From NCBI GenBank assembly GCA_002422395.1, contig DIUY01000030.1, positions 258,800 through 322,799 on the forward strand: a stretch of DNA of 64,000 nt, written 5' to 3'. Shown here piece by piece: positions 52,054 to 60,990 of this stretch. Made by a program: the position numbers and the translations under genes. Under the pieces are notes generated by a model that saw only the letters and a program-made list of their open reading frames with translations, did no database searches and had not been told where the DNA came from. Within the stretch, counting starts at the first letter, position 1. Every line of letters begins with the position of its first letter. This DNA is from Methylococcaceae bacterium UBA6146 (GTDB lineage: Bacteria; Pseudomonadota; Gammaproteobacteria; Methylococcales; Methylomonadaceae).

Positions 52054-52899
52054 ATGCGAAAAAACATAACAAAATTGCAGCTCAAGTTATACCAAATCAT
52101 TTATCAAGCCCACACGCCCGCAGGGAAAGGGTTTGATATTGCGCTGATTGCATTAATTTTGGCAAGTGTGTTGGTCATCATGCTGGACAGTGTGGCTGAA
52201 ATCAGCGGGCAGTATAAGGAAGCCCTCTTTACCGTAGAATGGATTTTCACAGTCTTATTTACCCTTGAATACATCCTGCGAATATTTTGCTTACGCAGAC
52301 CAATGCTCTATATAGCCAGTTTTTATGGCTTTATTGACCTGTTAGCCATTTTACCTTCCTACATCAGCCTTTTTATCCCAGGCTCCCATTATCTGCAAAT
52401 AATCCGCGTCCTACGGGTTTTGCGGATATTTCGGGTGCTGAAATTAGTCCGCTTCATCAATCAAGCCAACCTACTGATGAATGCCTTGAAGGCCAGCAGG
52501 CTCAAAATTACAATTTTCCTGTTCACCATTTCTACGTTACTGGTGATTTTTGGCTCGACCATGTATTTGATCGAAGGGCCGGAAAATGGCTTCACTAATA
52601 TACCTGTAAGCATTTATTGGGCAGTAGTCACTTTAACCACCGTAGGCTTCGGCGACATCACCCCGAAAACCGAACTAGGCCGCGCGGCCTCAGCGGTGGT
52701 TATGATAATTGGCTATGCCATTATTGCTGTGCCAACAGGGATATTCACAGCTGAACTCTCGCAAGAAATGAAAAGGCAAAACAATCGTTTTGACAAAAGG
52801 GTTTGTCCTAGATGCCAGAAGCCCGGACACAGTGCAGAAGCCAATTATTGCCGTATTTGCGGCTCAGGGCTACCGCCCTCAGACAACAGCCCCCGATGA
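52054..52899 (+). CDS. Voltage-gated-type K+ channel with C-terminal zinc ribbon
   Basis: 281 residues, six membrane helices (S1-S6) between about 28 and 232. S4 (about 117-134) carries regularly spaced Arg residues (RVLRVLRIFRVLKLVRF), S2-S3 have acidic partners, and the pore has the potassium filter TTVGFGD (195-201). After S6 comes a short linker and a zinc-ribbon-like tail with Cys251/Cys254 and Cys266/Cys269 (CPRC, CRIC). This is a KvAP-like prokaryotic Kv channel. The tail may bind zinc or mediate assembly, which is inference. Confidence 0.88.
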   Translation: MRKNITKLQLKLYQIIYQAHTPAGKGFDIALIALILASVLVIMLDSVAEISGQYKEALFTVEWIFTVLFTLEYILRIFCLRRPMLYIASFYGFIDLLAILPSYISLFIPGSHYLQIIRVLRVLRIFRVLKLVRFINQANLLMNALKASRLKITIFLFTISTLLVIFGSTMYLIEGPENGFTNIPVSIYWAVVTLTTVGFGDITPKTELGRAASAVVMIIGYAIIAVPTGIFTAELSQEMKRQNNRFDKRVCPRCQKPGHSAEANYCRICGSGLPPSDNSPR

Positions 52900-52942
52900 C
52901 AAGCCCTGCACATACCCAACTTTAGCGTTATGGCTTATTGTG

Positions 52943-53185
52943 TCACCCTGCGACCCGCAAGGCTATGTAAGGCACAATAAAGAACAGCCATATCGCTATT
53001 TTATAGAACATAATCCCCGCATAATGCAGTATGTTGAAATGTTCTTTGGTTATATCATAAAACTTGCTGTGCAACTCATAGACCCAGTCACGGGCATACA
53101 TGATGATTAAAAACCACCACAACAATAAAGCCATGTTTATAACCGCGCCCCATCCGAGCGCTGCACGAAAGAATTCTAGCGTCAT
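52943..53185 (-). CDS. DUF6868-like small membrane protein
   Basis: 80 residues with two membrane helices (about 10-30 and 58-76) joined by a polar loop (MYARDWVYELHSKFYDITKEHF). The start MTLEFFRAALGWGAVINMALLLWW and the ending FKIAIW-like PYIALRV pattern agree with the small-membrane family DUF6868, recalled from memory. A strong GAGGAG lies upstream of the ATG. Function unknown. It lies between the K+ channel and the exopolysaccharide cluster on the same strand as the latter, but 190 bp separate them. Confidence 0.75.
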   Translation of the reverse strand: MTLEFFRAALGWGAVINMALLLWWFLIIMYARDWVYELHSKFYDITKEHFNILHYAGIMFYKIAIWLFFIVPYIALRVAG

Positions 53186-53375
53186 GTCCGTCTCCTCTTA
53201 ATCGGTCATTGCTGCCTCATCGAATGATTGCCAAAGCGATAGGCTATGCTGCACAGATTGGACTATATGAAACGATACGGCAACACGCTAACTTGGCTAA
53301 AAGCAGTTAAGGGAGCCTTGATTGCTGGCAAAAGTTCACTGTTACCAAACTTGGCTTGGGGCTACCAACTGATTA

Positions 53376-55277
53376 TTAACCGCCGTCCGCCCTTAAGAAC
53401 GCCTCAAACATTAATAACGACCAGATAGGGGCACTATAATCACGTAGGCCGCTTTGATGCTGATTGACTATATGCTGTAAAAATGCCTGATTAAACAAGC
53501 CGCATTGCATCATGGTTTCGCCCAATAAAGCATCACGCACTTTGTCTTTTAAAGGGCCTTTAAACCAAGCATTCAACGGCACGGCAAAGCCCATTTTAGG
53601 GCGATATAGAATATCGTCAGGCAGATACTTTTCCAATGATTTTTTAAAGATGTATTTCCCTTCCCGTCCACGCAATTTCAGATCAGGTGGCAATCCCGCC
53701 ATCCATTCCACTAATTGATGATCGAGCAACGGGACACGGACTTCTAAGGCGTGCGCCATGCTGGCGCGGTCGACTTTGGTTAAAATATCGCCCACCAGAT
53801 AGGTTTTTATATCCAGATATTGCACTAACGATAACGGGCTGTCGGTGGGTGCGTTGCGGGTATGTCGCCGAAATACTTCGACGGCCTGATAGCCCTGTAA
53901 ATCACGCCTTAATTGGTCACTGAACAGCTTACCACGCATTTCATTAGGCAAAATGGAAACACTATAGAAATAACCCTCCAGAGAATCTCGACCAATAGAT
54001 TCAAGGGTTGCCTTGGCGGCTTTTGCCCTGAATATTTTCGGTGCCCAGTCAGCTTTTGGAAAAGCATTGCCTAACGTCCCAAAAAGAGGTTTTCTAATGC
54101 TATCTGGCAACCAAGAGCGCATCCGGTCTTCGGAGATATGCCAGCGATAACGGCTATACCCCGCCAAGTTTTCATCCCCACCATCTCCAGACAGCACCAC
54201 CGTGACTTGTTTTTTCGCCAATTCACAGACCCGATACGTCGGCAAGGCAGAGCTATCGGCATAAGGTTCGTCGTAAAGTCCGGCCAACTGGTCTATCAAG
54301 CTGAAATCGTCGGGATCAACTTGTTCAACGCGATGCGCCGTGTGATAGCGCCCGGCCACTTGGGCGGCAAATTTAGATTCATTAAACGCAGGATCGCCAA
54401 AGGAAATGGAGCAGGTATTAACGGGGTTGGGCGATAAGCCCGCCATCATCGCCACCACCCCACTGGAATCGACACCACCTGATAGGAACGCCCCCAACGG
54501 CACATCGGCGACCATCCTTATTTTAACGGCCTCACGGAAACGTTCGATCAGCTCTTCACCGATAGCTTCCTCGCTCTTTGGGGGGCACACATCAAATTTT
54601 ACATCCCAATACTGGCGCGGCTGATAATTAGTTTGCCCGTGTTTTAAGGTCAAACAATAACCCGGTTCCAATTTATAGACATTCTTATAAATGCTTTTAG
54701 GTTCAGGCACATAGCCGAAGCCAAAGTATTCTTCAATCGCCGTCGGATCCAATTCTTTAGGCAAGTCTGGATGTTGCTTCAACGCTTTTAATTCGGAGCC
54801 AAAGATAAACAGGCCATTTGCCAGTTCCGCATAAAACAAGGGTTTTACGCCTAAGCGATCCCGCGCCAAGAATAAAGTTTGCCGGTCTCTGTCCCACACG
54901 GCAAACGCAAACATGCCGCGAAACCGGTCAACACAGCCTTCCCCCCATGCTTGCCAGCCATATAAAATAACTTCAGTGTCACAGTGGCTTTGGAACACAT
55001 AACCTAAAGCTTCCAGTTCTTTGCGCAGCTCCATGAAGTTGTAAACTTCGCCATTGTAGGTCAACACCACGTTTTTATCGCGGCTGACCATGGGCTGCTG
55101 ACCGCTGCTTAAATCAATAATCGACAAGCGGCGATGACCAAAACCTAAACCCTGCTCGATATGCAACCCCCCTTCATCAGGCCCGCGATGGTATTGGCTT
55201 TCGTTCATACATGACAGCAAATCCCGATTGATTTCGCGTTTTTCTTTTAAATCAAAGATGCCGACAATGCCGCACAT
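53376..55277 (-). CDS. XrtA/PEP-CTERM system-associated amidotransferase (asparagine synthase-like)
   Basis: A 633-residue class II glutamine amidotransferase fused to an asparagine-synthase domain. The N-terminal nucleophile is Cys2 (MCGIVGIFD), with YNGEVYNFMEL and DTEVILYGW; the C-terminal ATP-pyrophosphatase has AFLSGGVDSSGVVA and LSGDGGDENLAGY. Members of this group are found in exosortase A exopolysaccharide loci and probably amidate a sugar of the polymer. It is the last gene of the leftward cluster; no exosortase gene follows. Confidence 0.88.
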   Translation of the reverse strand: MCGIVGIFDLKEKREINRDLLSCMNESQYHRGPDEGGLHIEQGLGFGHRRLSIIDLSSGQQPMVSRDKNVVLTYNGEVYNFMELRKELEALGYVFQSHCDTEVILYGWQAWGEGCVDRFRGMFAFAVWDRDRQTLFLARDRLGVKPLFYAELANGLFIFGSELKALKQHPDLPKELDPTAIEEYFGFGYVPEPKSIYKNVYKLEPGYCLTLKHGQTNYQPRQYWDVKFDVCPPKSEEAIGEELIERFREAVKIRMVADVPLGAFLSGGVDSSGVVAMMAGLSPNPVNTCSISFGDPAFNESKFAAQVAGRYHTAHRVEQVDPDDFSLIDQLAGLYDEPYADSSALPTYRVCELAKKQVTVVLSGDGGDENLAGYSRYRWHISEDRMRSWLPDSIRKPLFGTLGNAFPKADWAPKIFRAKAAKATLESIGRDSLEGYFYSVSILPNEMRGKLFSDQLRRDLQGYQAVEVFRRHTRNAPTDSPLSLVQYLDIKTYLVGDILTKVDRASMAHALEVRVPLLDHQLVEWMAGLPPDLKLRGREGKYIFKKSLEKYLPDDILYRPKMGFAVPLNAWFKGPLKDKVRDALLGETMMQCGLFNQAFLQHIVNQHQSGLRDYSAPIWSLLMFEAFLRADGG

Positions 55278-55352
55278 AGTTTATTCCCGTTGAAAAAATA
55301 AGTGATGGTAAAGCCATAACTGTTGTTGAACCGCTTATCCCTTAGGGAACGA

Positions 55353-56537
55353 TTAAGCCTGTAATAAAGCCGAAAGCTGCTGTACATTTTGCTCCCAACT
55401 GAACAACGTTTTAACAAAATCCCGGTTGGCACTGGCTGTAGTTGGCGTTGCCAATAACCCGTCCAATTGTTTAACCATGTCATCAGCATCATCCGCCACC
55501 GATACGGCAATCTTTTCATTGCGAGGGATACCTTCCATCGCTGCGCCCGTTGCGACAATATATTTACCCATTGCCATGGCTTCCAAAACTTTATTTTGTA
55601 TGCCTCTGGCGATCCGTAATGGGGCGACCACAAGTCTGGCATGGGCAACGTAGGGCCTGACATCATCAACCCGACCAGTGACGATAATGTTGTTGTTTTC
55701 GGCCAGGGCTTGCACGTCTTTAGTGGGTTTGCCGCCGACAATATAAAACTTTGCCTGAGGATGGTTTTTTTCTAACCTTGGAAAAACGTTTTTGGCAAAC
55801 CAAACAACGGCATCAATATTCGCCCAGTAATCCATCGCACCAGTGAAAACTAGCACGTCTTCATCCGCTTGATAAGGCGAGCTAAAAACAATATCAGGCG
55901 AAAAATAATCGGTGTCGACGCCGTTGTTAATAGCGCCAATTTTGTCAGCTAAGAAGGGGGAGAGTGTTTTAAACAACGCCGCTTCCTGCTCGGAAACAAA
56001 CAGGCTAATTTTTGCACGGCTGGCAAGTTGTTGCTCATAGCGCAACAACGTTGTGGCTTCGCGCTGATAGACCCAACGGCCCAGCCCCTGCTTTTTTTCC
56101 GCATATTGCCGCCATTTGTCGGAATCCACATCGACAAAGTCAACAATCATGTCAACAACGTGCGGTTCATTAATGAACTGCGCCATCACCGAGGAAAATA
56201 CCAGCACTTTTTTTATCGCGTGGGTTTTTATTGTGTTGTCCACCCACGCCTGCATCGCCGCGTTTTTATAATAAGGCAAACTTAATGGTACGCCCGTCAA
56301 TAAACCTTGTAGGCTTTTAATTTTGGCATGGCGCGGATTTAATCCCTGATAATAGGTGTCCGCACACAGTGCATTCAGATTATCGGTATATTGCCAGTCA
56401 TTTGGATCATCAATAAACGTACCCAAGTACACGTTGAAATCGGCCGCCAAATATTTTAAAAAATGATAAGAACGTATCTTGTCACCTTTATTGGGCGGGT
56501 ACGGTATTCGGTGGGCAAGAAAAAGCAGGTTTTCCAT
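55353..56537 (-). CDS. XrtA-system glycosyltransferase, GT4-like
   Basis: A 394-residue glycosyltransferase of the group found with exosortase A. The start LLFLAHRIPYPPNKGDKIRSYHF is characteristic. The C-terminal GT-B domain has VFTGAMDYWANIDAVVWF, the donor-binding region GRVDDVRPYVAHARLVVAPLR and GIQNKVLEAMAMGKYIVAT with the conserved Glu. It probably adds a sugar to the exopolysaccharide repeat unit on the cytoplasmic side. 75 bp separate it from the amidotransferase. Confidence 0.88.
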   Translation of the reverse strand: MENLLFLAHRIPYPPNKGDKIRSYHFLKYLAADFNVYLGTFIDDPNDWQYTDNLNALCADTYYQGLNPRHAKIKSLQGLLTGVPLSLPYYKNAAMQAWVDNTIKTHAIKKVLVFSSVMAQFINEPHVVDMIVDFVDVDSDKWRQYAEKKQGLGRWVYQREATTLLRYEQQLASRAKISLFVSEQEAALFKTLSPFLADKIGAINNGVDTDYFSPDIVFSSPYQADEDVLVFTGAMDYWANIDAVVWFAKNVFPRLEKNHPQAKFYIVGGKPTKDVQALAENNNIIVTGRVDDVRPYVAHARLVVAPLRIARGIQNKVLEAMAMGKYIVATGAAMEGIPRNEKIAVSVADDADDMVKQLDGLLATPTTASANRDFVKTLFSWEQNVQQLSALLQA

Positions 56538-56543
56538 GTGCTT

Positions 56544-57563
56544 TTATCCTAAATCTTTCGATAGGAACGGGCCGATAAATTGGCTAACCAGTAAAGGTAA
56601 CCGTTTCCAGGCCGCGATAAATAACTGGTATTTGGGGTTGAGCGGATTAATGTCGGGCAATTCGGTCGCTTTGACTAAATAAAATTCATAAAACAGCGGT
56701 TCAGGCACAAATCCCCAGTTCTTTTTAAAGCTGTATGAGCCAGTGCCCACCTTACTGCGCCCAAAATCGAATATTTTTACGCCTTTTTCTACGGCGCGGC
56801 GCATGACTTCCCAGTACATAAAATCATTGCCTTTTAGATCACGCGCCAGCTCAGTACCGCCGCCATAATAAGGCAACACCTCATCTTTAAAATAAAAATT
56901 CATGACGCTCGCAATGAGTTGCCCGTTATGTTCAACGCTTAACACTTCGCATTGCTCACCAAAGACTTCTTTTAAAAGCTGGAAGTATTTTTTTGAAAAC
57001 ACCGGCGTACCCAGATTTCTGACACTTTCAGAATATGCCTGATGCAGGCGTTCGACGCTGTCATCAATGACACTGACTAATCCCGCCTCGATACCTTTTC
57101 TAACCATAGCCCGCTGTTTTCGGGGAATCGCGAGCATGTTCCTTTCCACATCAGGGTCGAGCGTTTTGCGGAACGTCACATAAAGCTCTTTGTAGGGGCG
57201 TTCGGGGTGTTTTTGCTCGCGGTGGCGCATTTCTAAAGCATCCACACCAAGTTCTTGCGCCAACCGGCAGGCTTCTTTATCCAACGCGACATAGGCTTCA
57301 TCATTGTTAGCCACAATGCCGCCGTAAACACAAAACGCCGTAGACACCAAGCTGTTGCCGAATAACAAGCTTTTGACATGCACTAACGGCAAAATCCCCG
57401 TTATGACACCGTCGTTTTCGGCATAAAGGAAGTGGGTTTTATGGCCAAATGCCCGTTCAATGACGGTTTTCCAACCGGACAAATGGAAAAAAGTGGCTTC
57501 GCTATTATTTTGGACAAAATCATCCCAATGCTCATAATTTGCTGCATCCAGTGTTTTAATCAT
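56544..57563 (-). CDS. FemAB-like XrtA/PEP-CTERM system-associated protein
   Basis: 339 residues with a GNAT/FemAB fold: RNLGTPVFSKKYFQLLKEVFG and VMNFYFKDEVLPYYGGGTE, then KGVKIFDFGRSKVGTGSYSFKK, are family-type motifs. FemAB enzymes transfer amino acids from tRNA to peptidoglycan, but members in exosortase A loci likely acylate or aminoacylate the polysaccharide. Separated from the glycosyltransferase by 6 bp and from the deacetylase by 8 bp. Confidence 0.88.
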   Translation of the reverse strand: MIKTLDAANYEHWDDFVQNNSEATFFHLSGWKTVIERAFGHKTHFLYAENDGVITGILPLVHVKSLLFGNSLVSTAFCVYGGIVANNDEAYVALDKEACRLAQELGVDALEMRHREQKHPERPYKELYVTFRKTLDPDVERNMLAIPRKQRAMVRKGIEAGLVSVIDDSVERLHQAYSESVRNLGTPVFSKKYFQLLKEVFGEQCEVLSVEHNGQLIASVMNFYFKDEVLPYYGGGTELARDLKGNDFMYWEVMRRAVEKGVKIFDFGRSKVGTGSYSFKKNWGFVPEPLFYEFYLVKATELPDINPLNPKYQLFIAAWKRLPLLVSQFIGPFLSKDLG

Positions 57564-57571
57564 GGTTTTAC

Positions 57572-58411
57572 CTAGTGGGCTTTTAGAAACACATTTTCCA
57601 TCGTATCCCAGTCAAAATCAGCCAACAGTTGCTTAATTCTGTTTTCCATTTTATTGAGATTAAGATAATGCCGGGTGCGGGTTTTTAAACTTAAACCGGT
57701 TTGCTTTGGCTGCTCTGGGTCTATTTCCCAAGGATGAAAATAAAAAATGGCGGCTTGCTGTTCGTTTTTATTGACTCGGTCAAATGCCCATTTGGACAGG
57801 GCATAAGGATAAAACCTGAAAAAACCACCACCACCACAGGGCATATTTTTGCTGCCAAAGCGCAGTGTGGTGATAGGGATTTCTTTAAAATCGGCGTTGG
57901 CTATTGGCTCATAGATAAAGCGCGGCGCATCGGGCATGCCGTATAAGTCATGTTTTACGGGGTAAATGCTTGAACTGTAAGCAAAGCCTTCTTCCTGCAA
58001 AACATCAAGCGCCCAGAGATTAGCCGCACCAATTGAGTAACTGGCCGCACGGTAACCCTTCACCGCTTTGCCGCTTAAATCTTGCAGAATTTGTTTGGCT
58101 CTGGCCACATCATCCCTAAACTGCGCGGGCGTCTGCTCAGTCACCCTGATGTGCCCGTAGCCATGACAGGCTAATTCGTGCCCGTCCCTGACGATGCGCT
58201 TAACTAGCTCAGGATAACGCTCGGCAACCCAGCCTAAAGTAAAAAAAGTGGCCTTTACATCTTTTCCGGCAAATAAATCGAGGATTTTATAGGTGTTGGC
58301 TTCGACTCTATGAGGGAGTTTATCCCATTGATTTTTATTGATATAAGGTTCAAATGCCGATACCTGGAAATAATCTTCGACATCGACCGTCATGGCATTT
58401 TTTATGGACAC
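57572..58411 (-). CDS. XrtA-system polysaccharide deacetylase
   Basis: NodB-type deacetylase of about 279 residues. Motifs: AMTVDVEDYFQVSAFEP (catalytic and metal Asp), ELACHGYGHIRV (metal His pair), GYRAASYSIG, and FYFHPWEIDPEQP near the end. Probably removes acetyl groups from GlcNAc-type residues of the exopolysaccharide. I choose GTG at 58411, with GGA upstream; a TTG at 58423 and ATG at 58393 are alternatives. No signal peptide is visible, as usual for this group. Confidence 0.88.
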   Translation of the reverse strand: MSIKNAMTVDVEDYFQVSAFEPYINKNQWDKLPHRVEANTYKILDLFAGKDVKATFFTLGWVAERYPELVKRIVRDGHELACHGYGHIRVTEQTPAQFRDDVARAKQILQDLSGKAVKGYRAASYSIGAANLWALDVLQEEGFAYSSSIYPVKHDLYGMPDAPRFIYEPIANADFKEIPITTLRFGSKNMPCGGGGFFRFYPYALSKWAFDRVNKNEQQAAIFYFHPWEIDPEQPKQTGLSLKTRTRHYLNLNKMENRIKQLLADFDWDTMENVFLKAH

Positions 58412-58496
58412 ACTAAATTCCAAGGTTACAAATGAATGTTTTTGCGTAACAACGCCCGCTGTTGCATGAGCAGAGTTGATATTATTTTTTACTGTT

Positions 58497-59417
58497 TTAA
58501 TGACGGGCTAAAGCCTGACGTAATGTGGCGACTATTTGTTCAAGCGCCGCGACACGCTGTTCTAACGGACCACTGGAAGTTTCTGAATTATCATGGAAGT
58601 CATCAGACGAGTCATCTTCAATATCTGCAATGACTTGATGAATTACGTCTAAATTGATAAGTTGCAGCTCTTCAAGATACCCAAACAGCAAGACCCTATT
58701 GCATAACGCATTGATCTTTCTTGGAATCCCTTCGGTGTAACCGCAAATGACAGCAAACACGTCTTCTTCAAATTGCGGCATATGCTGCCATCCGGCCTTT
58801 TGAAGGCGGAACAAAATATAACTTTTTGTTTCCCCTTCATCAAGGGGCTTTAGTTGGCAAGTCGCCACAATCCGTTGCCTTAATTGCTCCATTTCCGGTA
58901 AAAAAAGTGTCTCGCCCAGTTGTTTCTGGCCTATCAGAAAAGTCTGGAACAATGGCTTCCCCGACATCTCAAAATTCGACAACATGCGTAATTCTTCTAG
59001 CGACTCTTTAGGCAAATTTTGCGCCTCATCAACTATCATAAGCACCCTTTTACCTATCATCGATTGGTCAATAAAAAACCGTTCTATCCTAGTCAATAGA
59101 ACCGCCTTGTCTTCCCCTTCATAAGGTAGCCTAAAAGTGGCGGCAATCACTTTTAACAACTCATCCGCACCGACTTGTGACGACACCATAATGCCTAGTG
59201 TTATTTTGTTTTTATCCAAACTGTTGACCAATTGCTTGACTAACATGGTCTTACCGGTGCCAGGTTTTCCGGTGATGACAATAAACCCCTCGCCCTGAGT
59301 CAGCCCATAGTTCATATAAGTCAACGCCCTTCTGTGAATCTCACTATTAAAAAAGAAATCACTGTCAGGATTTAACTGAAAAGGCTTTTTATTTAAACTA
59401 TAAAAACCGTCATACAT
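58497..59417 (-). CDS. XrtA-associated AAA-type ATPase
   Basis: A 306-residue ExeA/GspA-like ATPase. The family start MYDGFYSLNKKPFQLNPDS is followed by Walker A GKPGTGKT (50-57), Walker B LMIVDEAQNL, and RQRIVATCQLKPLDEGET. A C-terminal coiled region (QRVAALEQIVATLRQAL) follows. Such ATPases accompany the XrtA polysaccharide loci, perhaps in export-complex assembly; the exact role is not known. It ends 3 bp after the start region of the next gene's group, that is, it is 2 bp from the outer membrane protein gene. Confidence 0.9.
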   Translation of the reverse strand: MYDGFYSLNKKPFQLNPDSDFFFNSEIHRRALTYMNYGLTQGEGFIVITGKPGTGKTMLVKQLVNSLDKNKITLGIMVSSQVGADELLKVIAATFRLPYEGEDKAVLLTRIERFFIDQSMIGKRVLMIVDEAQNLPKESLEELRMLSNFEMSGKPLFQTFLIGQKQLGETLFLPEMEQLRQRIVATCQLKPLDEGETKSYILFRLQKAGWQHMPQFEEDVFAVICGYTEGIPRKINALCNRVLLFGYLEELQLINLDVIHQVIADIEDDSSDDFHDNSETSSGPLEQRVAALEQIVATLRQALARH

Positions 59418-59419
59418 CT

Positions 59420-60934
59420 TTAAAATCTCATAAATAAACTAGCTGTGGCACGGTTTTCTTGAAAACTATTAGTAGCCGTAGATGAAATTTGATCTACATG
59501 CAAAAACTCTATTTTGCTATTGATATGGTTGGTGATTGAACGGCTTAAACCGACAACAAATTCATAGCGGTTGTCTTTTGCAGCATCACCCCGATCAATT
59601 TGCTGCCACCTTGGGCTGATATAAGCGCTAGTCCGCGCCGTAAGGCGCCGGCTCCAATTGGCACTGGCCCCGCTAACTTTTTCCCTATTATTGGTCTGCT
59701 GAAACACTCTGTCTTCATTGAACACATTCGCCCCTAACATACCCATAGCAGAATTGTACGAACTGGAAAGATTCCATATTTTTCTGACTATCACATCATT
59801 AGTTAAAGTAGGGATAATAACGGTGAACTGCCCGAACTCCTCAATTAACGGATCGGGGTTTATGTCAACCGTAAAGGTCTGTTGTTGCAACAAAATCGCC
59901 TGCGTGGTCGTGGTGTCATTTAAATGCCTCAACATCCAATTTGAGCGTCTTGTGCGGTAATTCAATGCCGTTTGCCAAGTATTGCCATTGTTTAAGCCAA
60001 TTTCATTTTCCCGGTAAGTTGTAGTCCAGCTCAACCGCTGCATAGGCGTTATATTGACAGTCACATGCCGGTTGTTGCCGTAACCCGCTTCAACGTTGTA
60101 AAAGCGGCTAGGCATCCATTGCCCGCCCACCGTATAGTAAAGGCCGTTACTGTTGCCATTAGTGATGGATTGGAAATTATTATTGCTATATCCGCCTTGG
60201 GCAAAGATATTAAAATGCTTGCTGATGGATGCCCTTAGTATTGCGCTAGTGTTTTGGAAGCTGACATTATTCCCGGACGTCCTGTTGTTTTCGGAATTAT
60301 TAAAAGATAAGCCCCATTTAACCCGCTTGAATTCATTACCGCTATTTAATTGAACAAACTCGCTGACATTCAAGGTATCTGAAAAGGCGCTATTATTTAT
60401 AGACGATACGGAATCTGTTGCCAACGCATCAAAATTGACGGTGGCACTGCCATTGGCATAATTGCCAAACCTCGGTGTCCAAGTGGGCGCCAAACCAAAA
60501 GTGCTGACATTCGTCCTATTGCCTGCACCTGATATGTTGTCATTGGCTATCTGATTATTGTCAGTGTTTTGCTGCGTAATGCCACTTCGTAAGTTTAAAA
60601 AAAAACGGTTTGGGACCAACACAACATTCCCGTTAGCCCTTAACTGGTGAAATGTCGTCAGTTGGTTGTCATCACGTGCATTATATATATTCTGCATCCG
60701 GTAATTTAAGTTCAGCATAGTGCTTGCTGAGCGGCCAATAATGGAAACACCCGGCGTCACGGCCGTAACAAACGCACTTTTTTGGCTTGCTGTTGGCGCC
60801 AAGGTGATGTTATCGGAGTAAATTTCCTCTGCATTGACAAAAGGGTTGACCGACCAATTAACTGCATGGGAGAGGCCGCAATAAAAATTAACGCCCATAG
60901 TGCCGACAAGCAAGGCGGCAGGATAAATTTTCAT
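59420..60934 (-). CDS. XrtA/PEP-CTERM-associated outer membrane beta-barrel protein
   Basis: 504 residues. Signal peptide about 1-24 (ending SHA), followed by long amphipathic beta strands typical of a barrel and ending in an aromatic residue (LFMRF), the usual outer membrane sorting signal. Patterns such as GVSIIGRSASTMLNLNYRMQ and RLTARTSAYISPRWQQ fit the outer membrane component of exosortase A loci, which probably forms the exopolysaccharide conduit. The sequence is Asn/Thr-rich as in the family. Confidence 0.85.
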   Translation of the reverse strand: MKIYPAALLVGTMGVNFYCGLSHAVNWSVNPFVNAEEIYSDNITLAPTASQKSAFVTAVTPGVSIIGRSASTMLNLNYRMQNIYNARDDNQLTTFHQLRANGNVVLVPNRFFLNLRSGITQQNTDNNQIANDNISGAGNRTNVSTFGLAPTWTPRFGNYANGSATVNFDALATDSVSSINNSAFSDTLNVSEFVQLNSGNEFKRVKWGLSFNNSENNRTSGNNVSFQNTSAILRASISKHFNIFAQGGYSNNNFQSITNGNSNGLYYTVGGQWMPSRFYNVEAGYGNNRHVTVNITPMQRLSWTTTYRENEIGLNNGNTWQTALNYRTRRSNWMLRHLNDTTTTQAILLQQQTFTVDINPDPLIEEFGQFTVIIPTLTNDVIVRKIWNLSSSYNSAMGMLGANVFNEDRVFQQTNNREKVSGASANWSRRLTARTSAYISPRWQQIDRGDAAKDNRYEFVVGLSRSITNHINSKIEFLHVDQISSTATNSFQENRATASLFMRF

Positions 60935-60990
60935 AGCATTGTGCTAAGAACGGTTATAAGTGTATGGCACTGGAGAAGGGCATTAACACA

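Noticed and set aside
53246..53428. Small gene between the DUF6868-like gene and the amidotransferase
   Set aside because: No ribosome-binding site, no recognisable pattern, and it overlaps the amidotransferase antisense.
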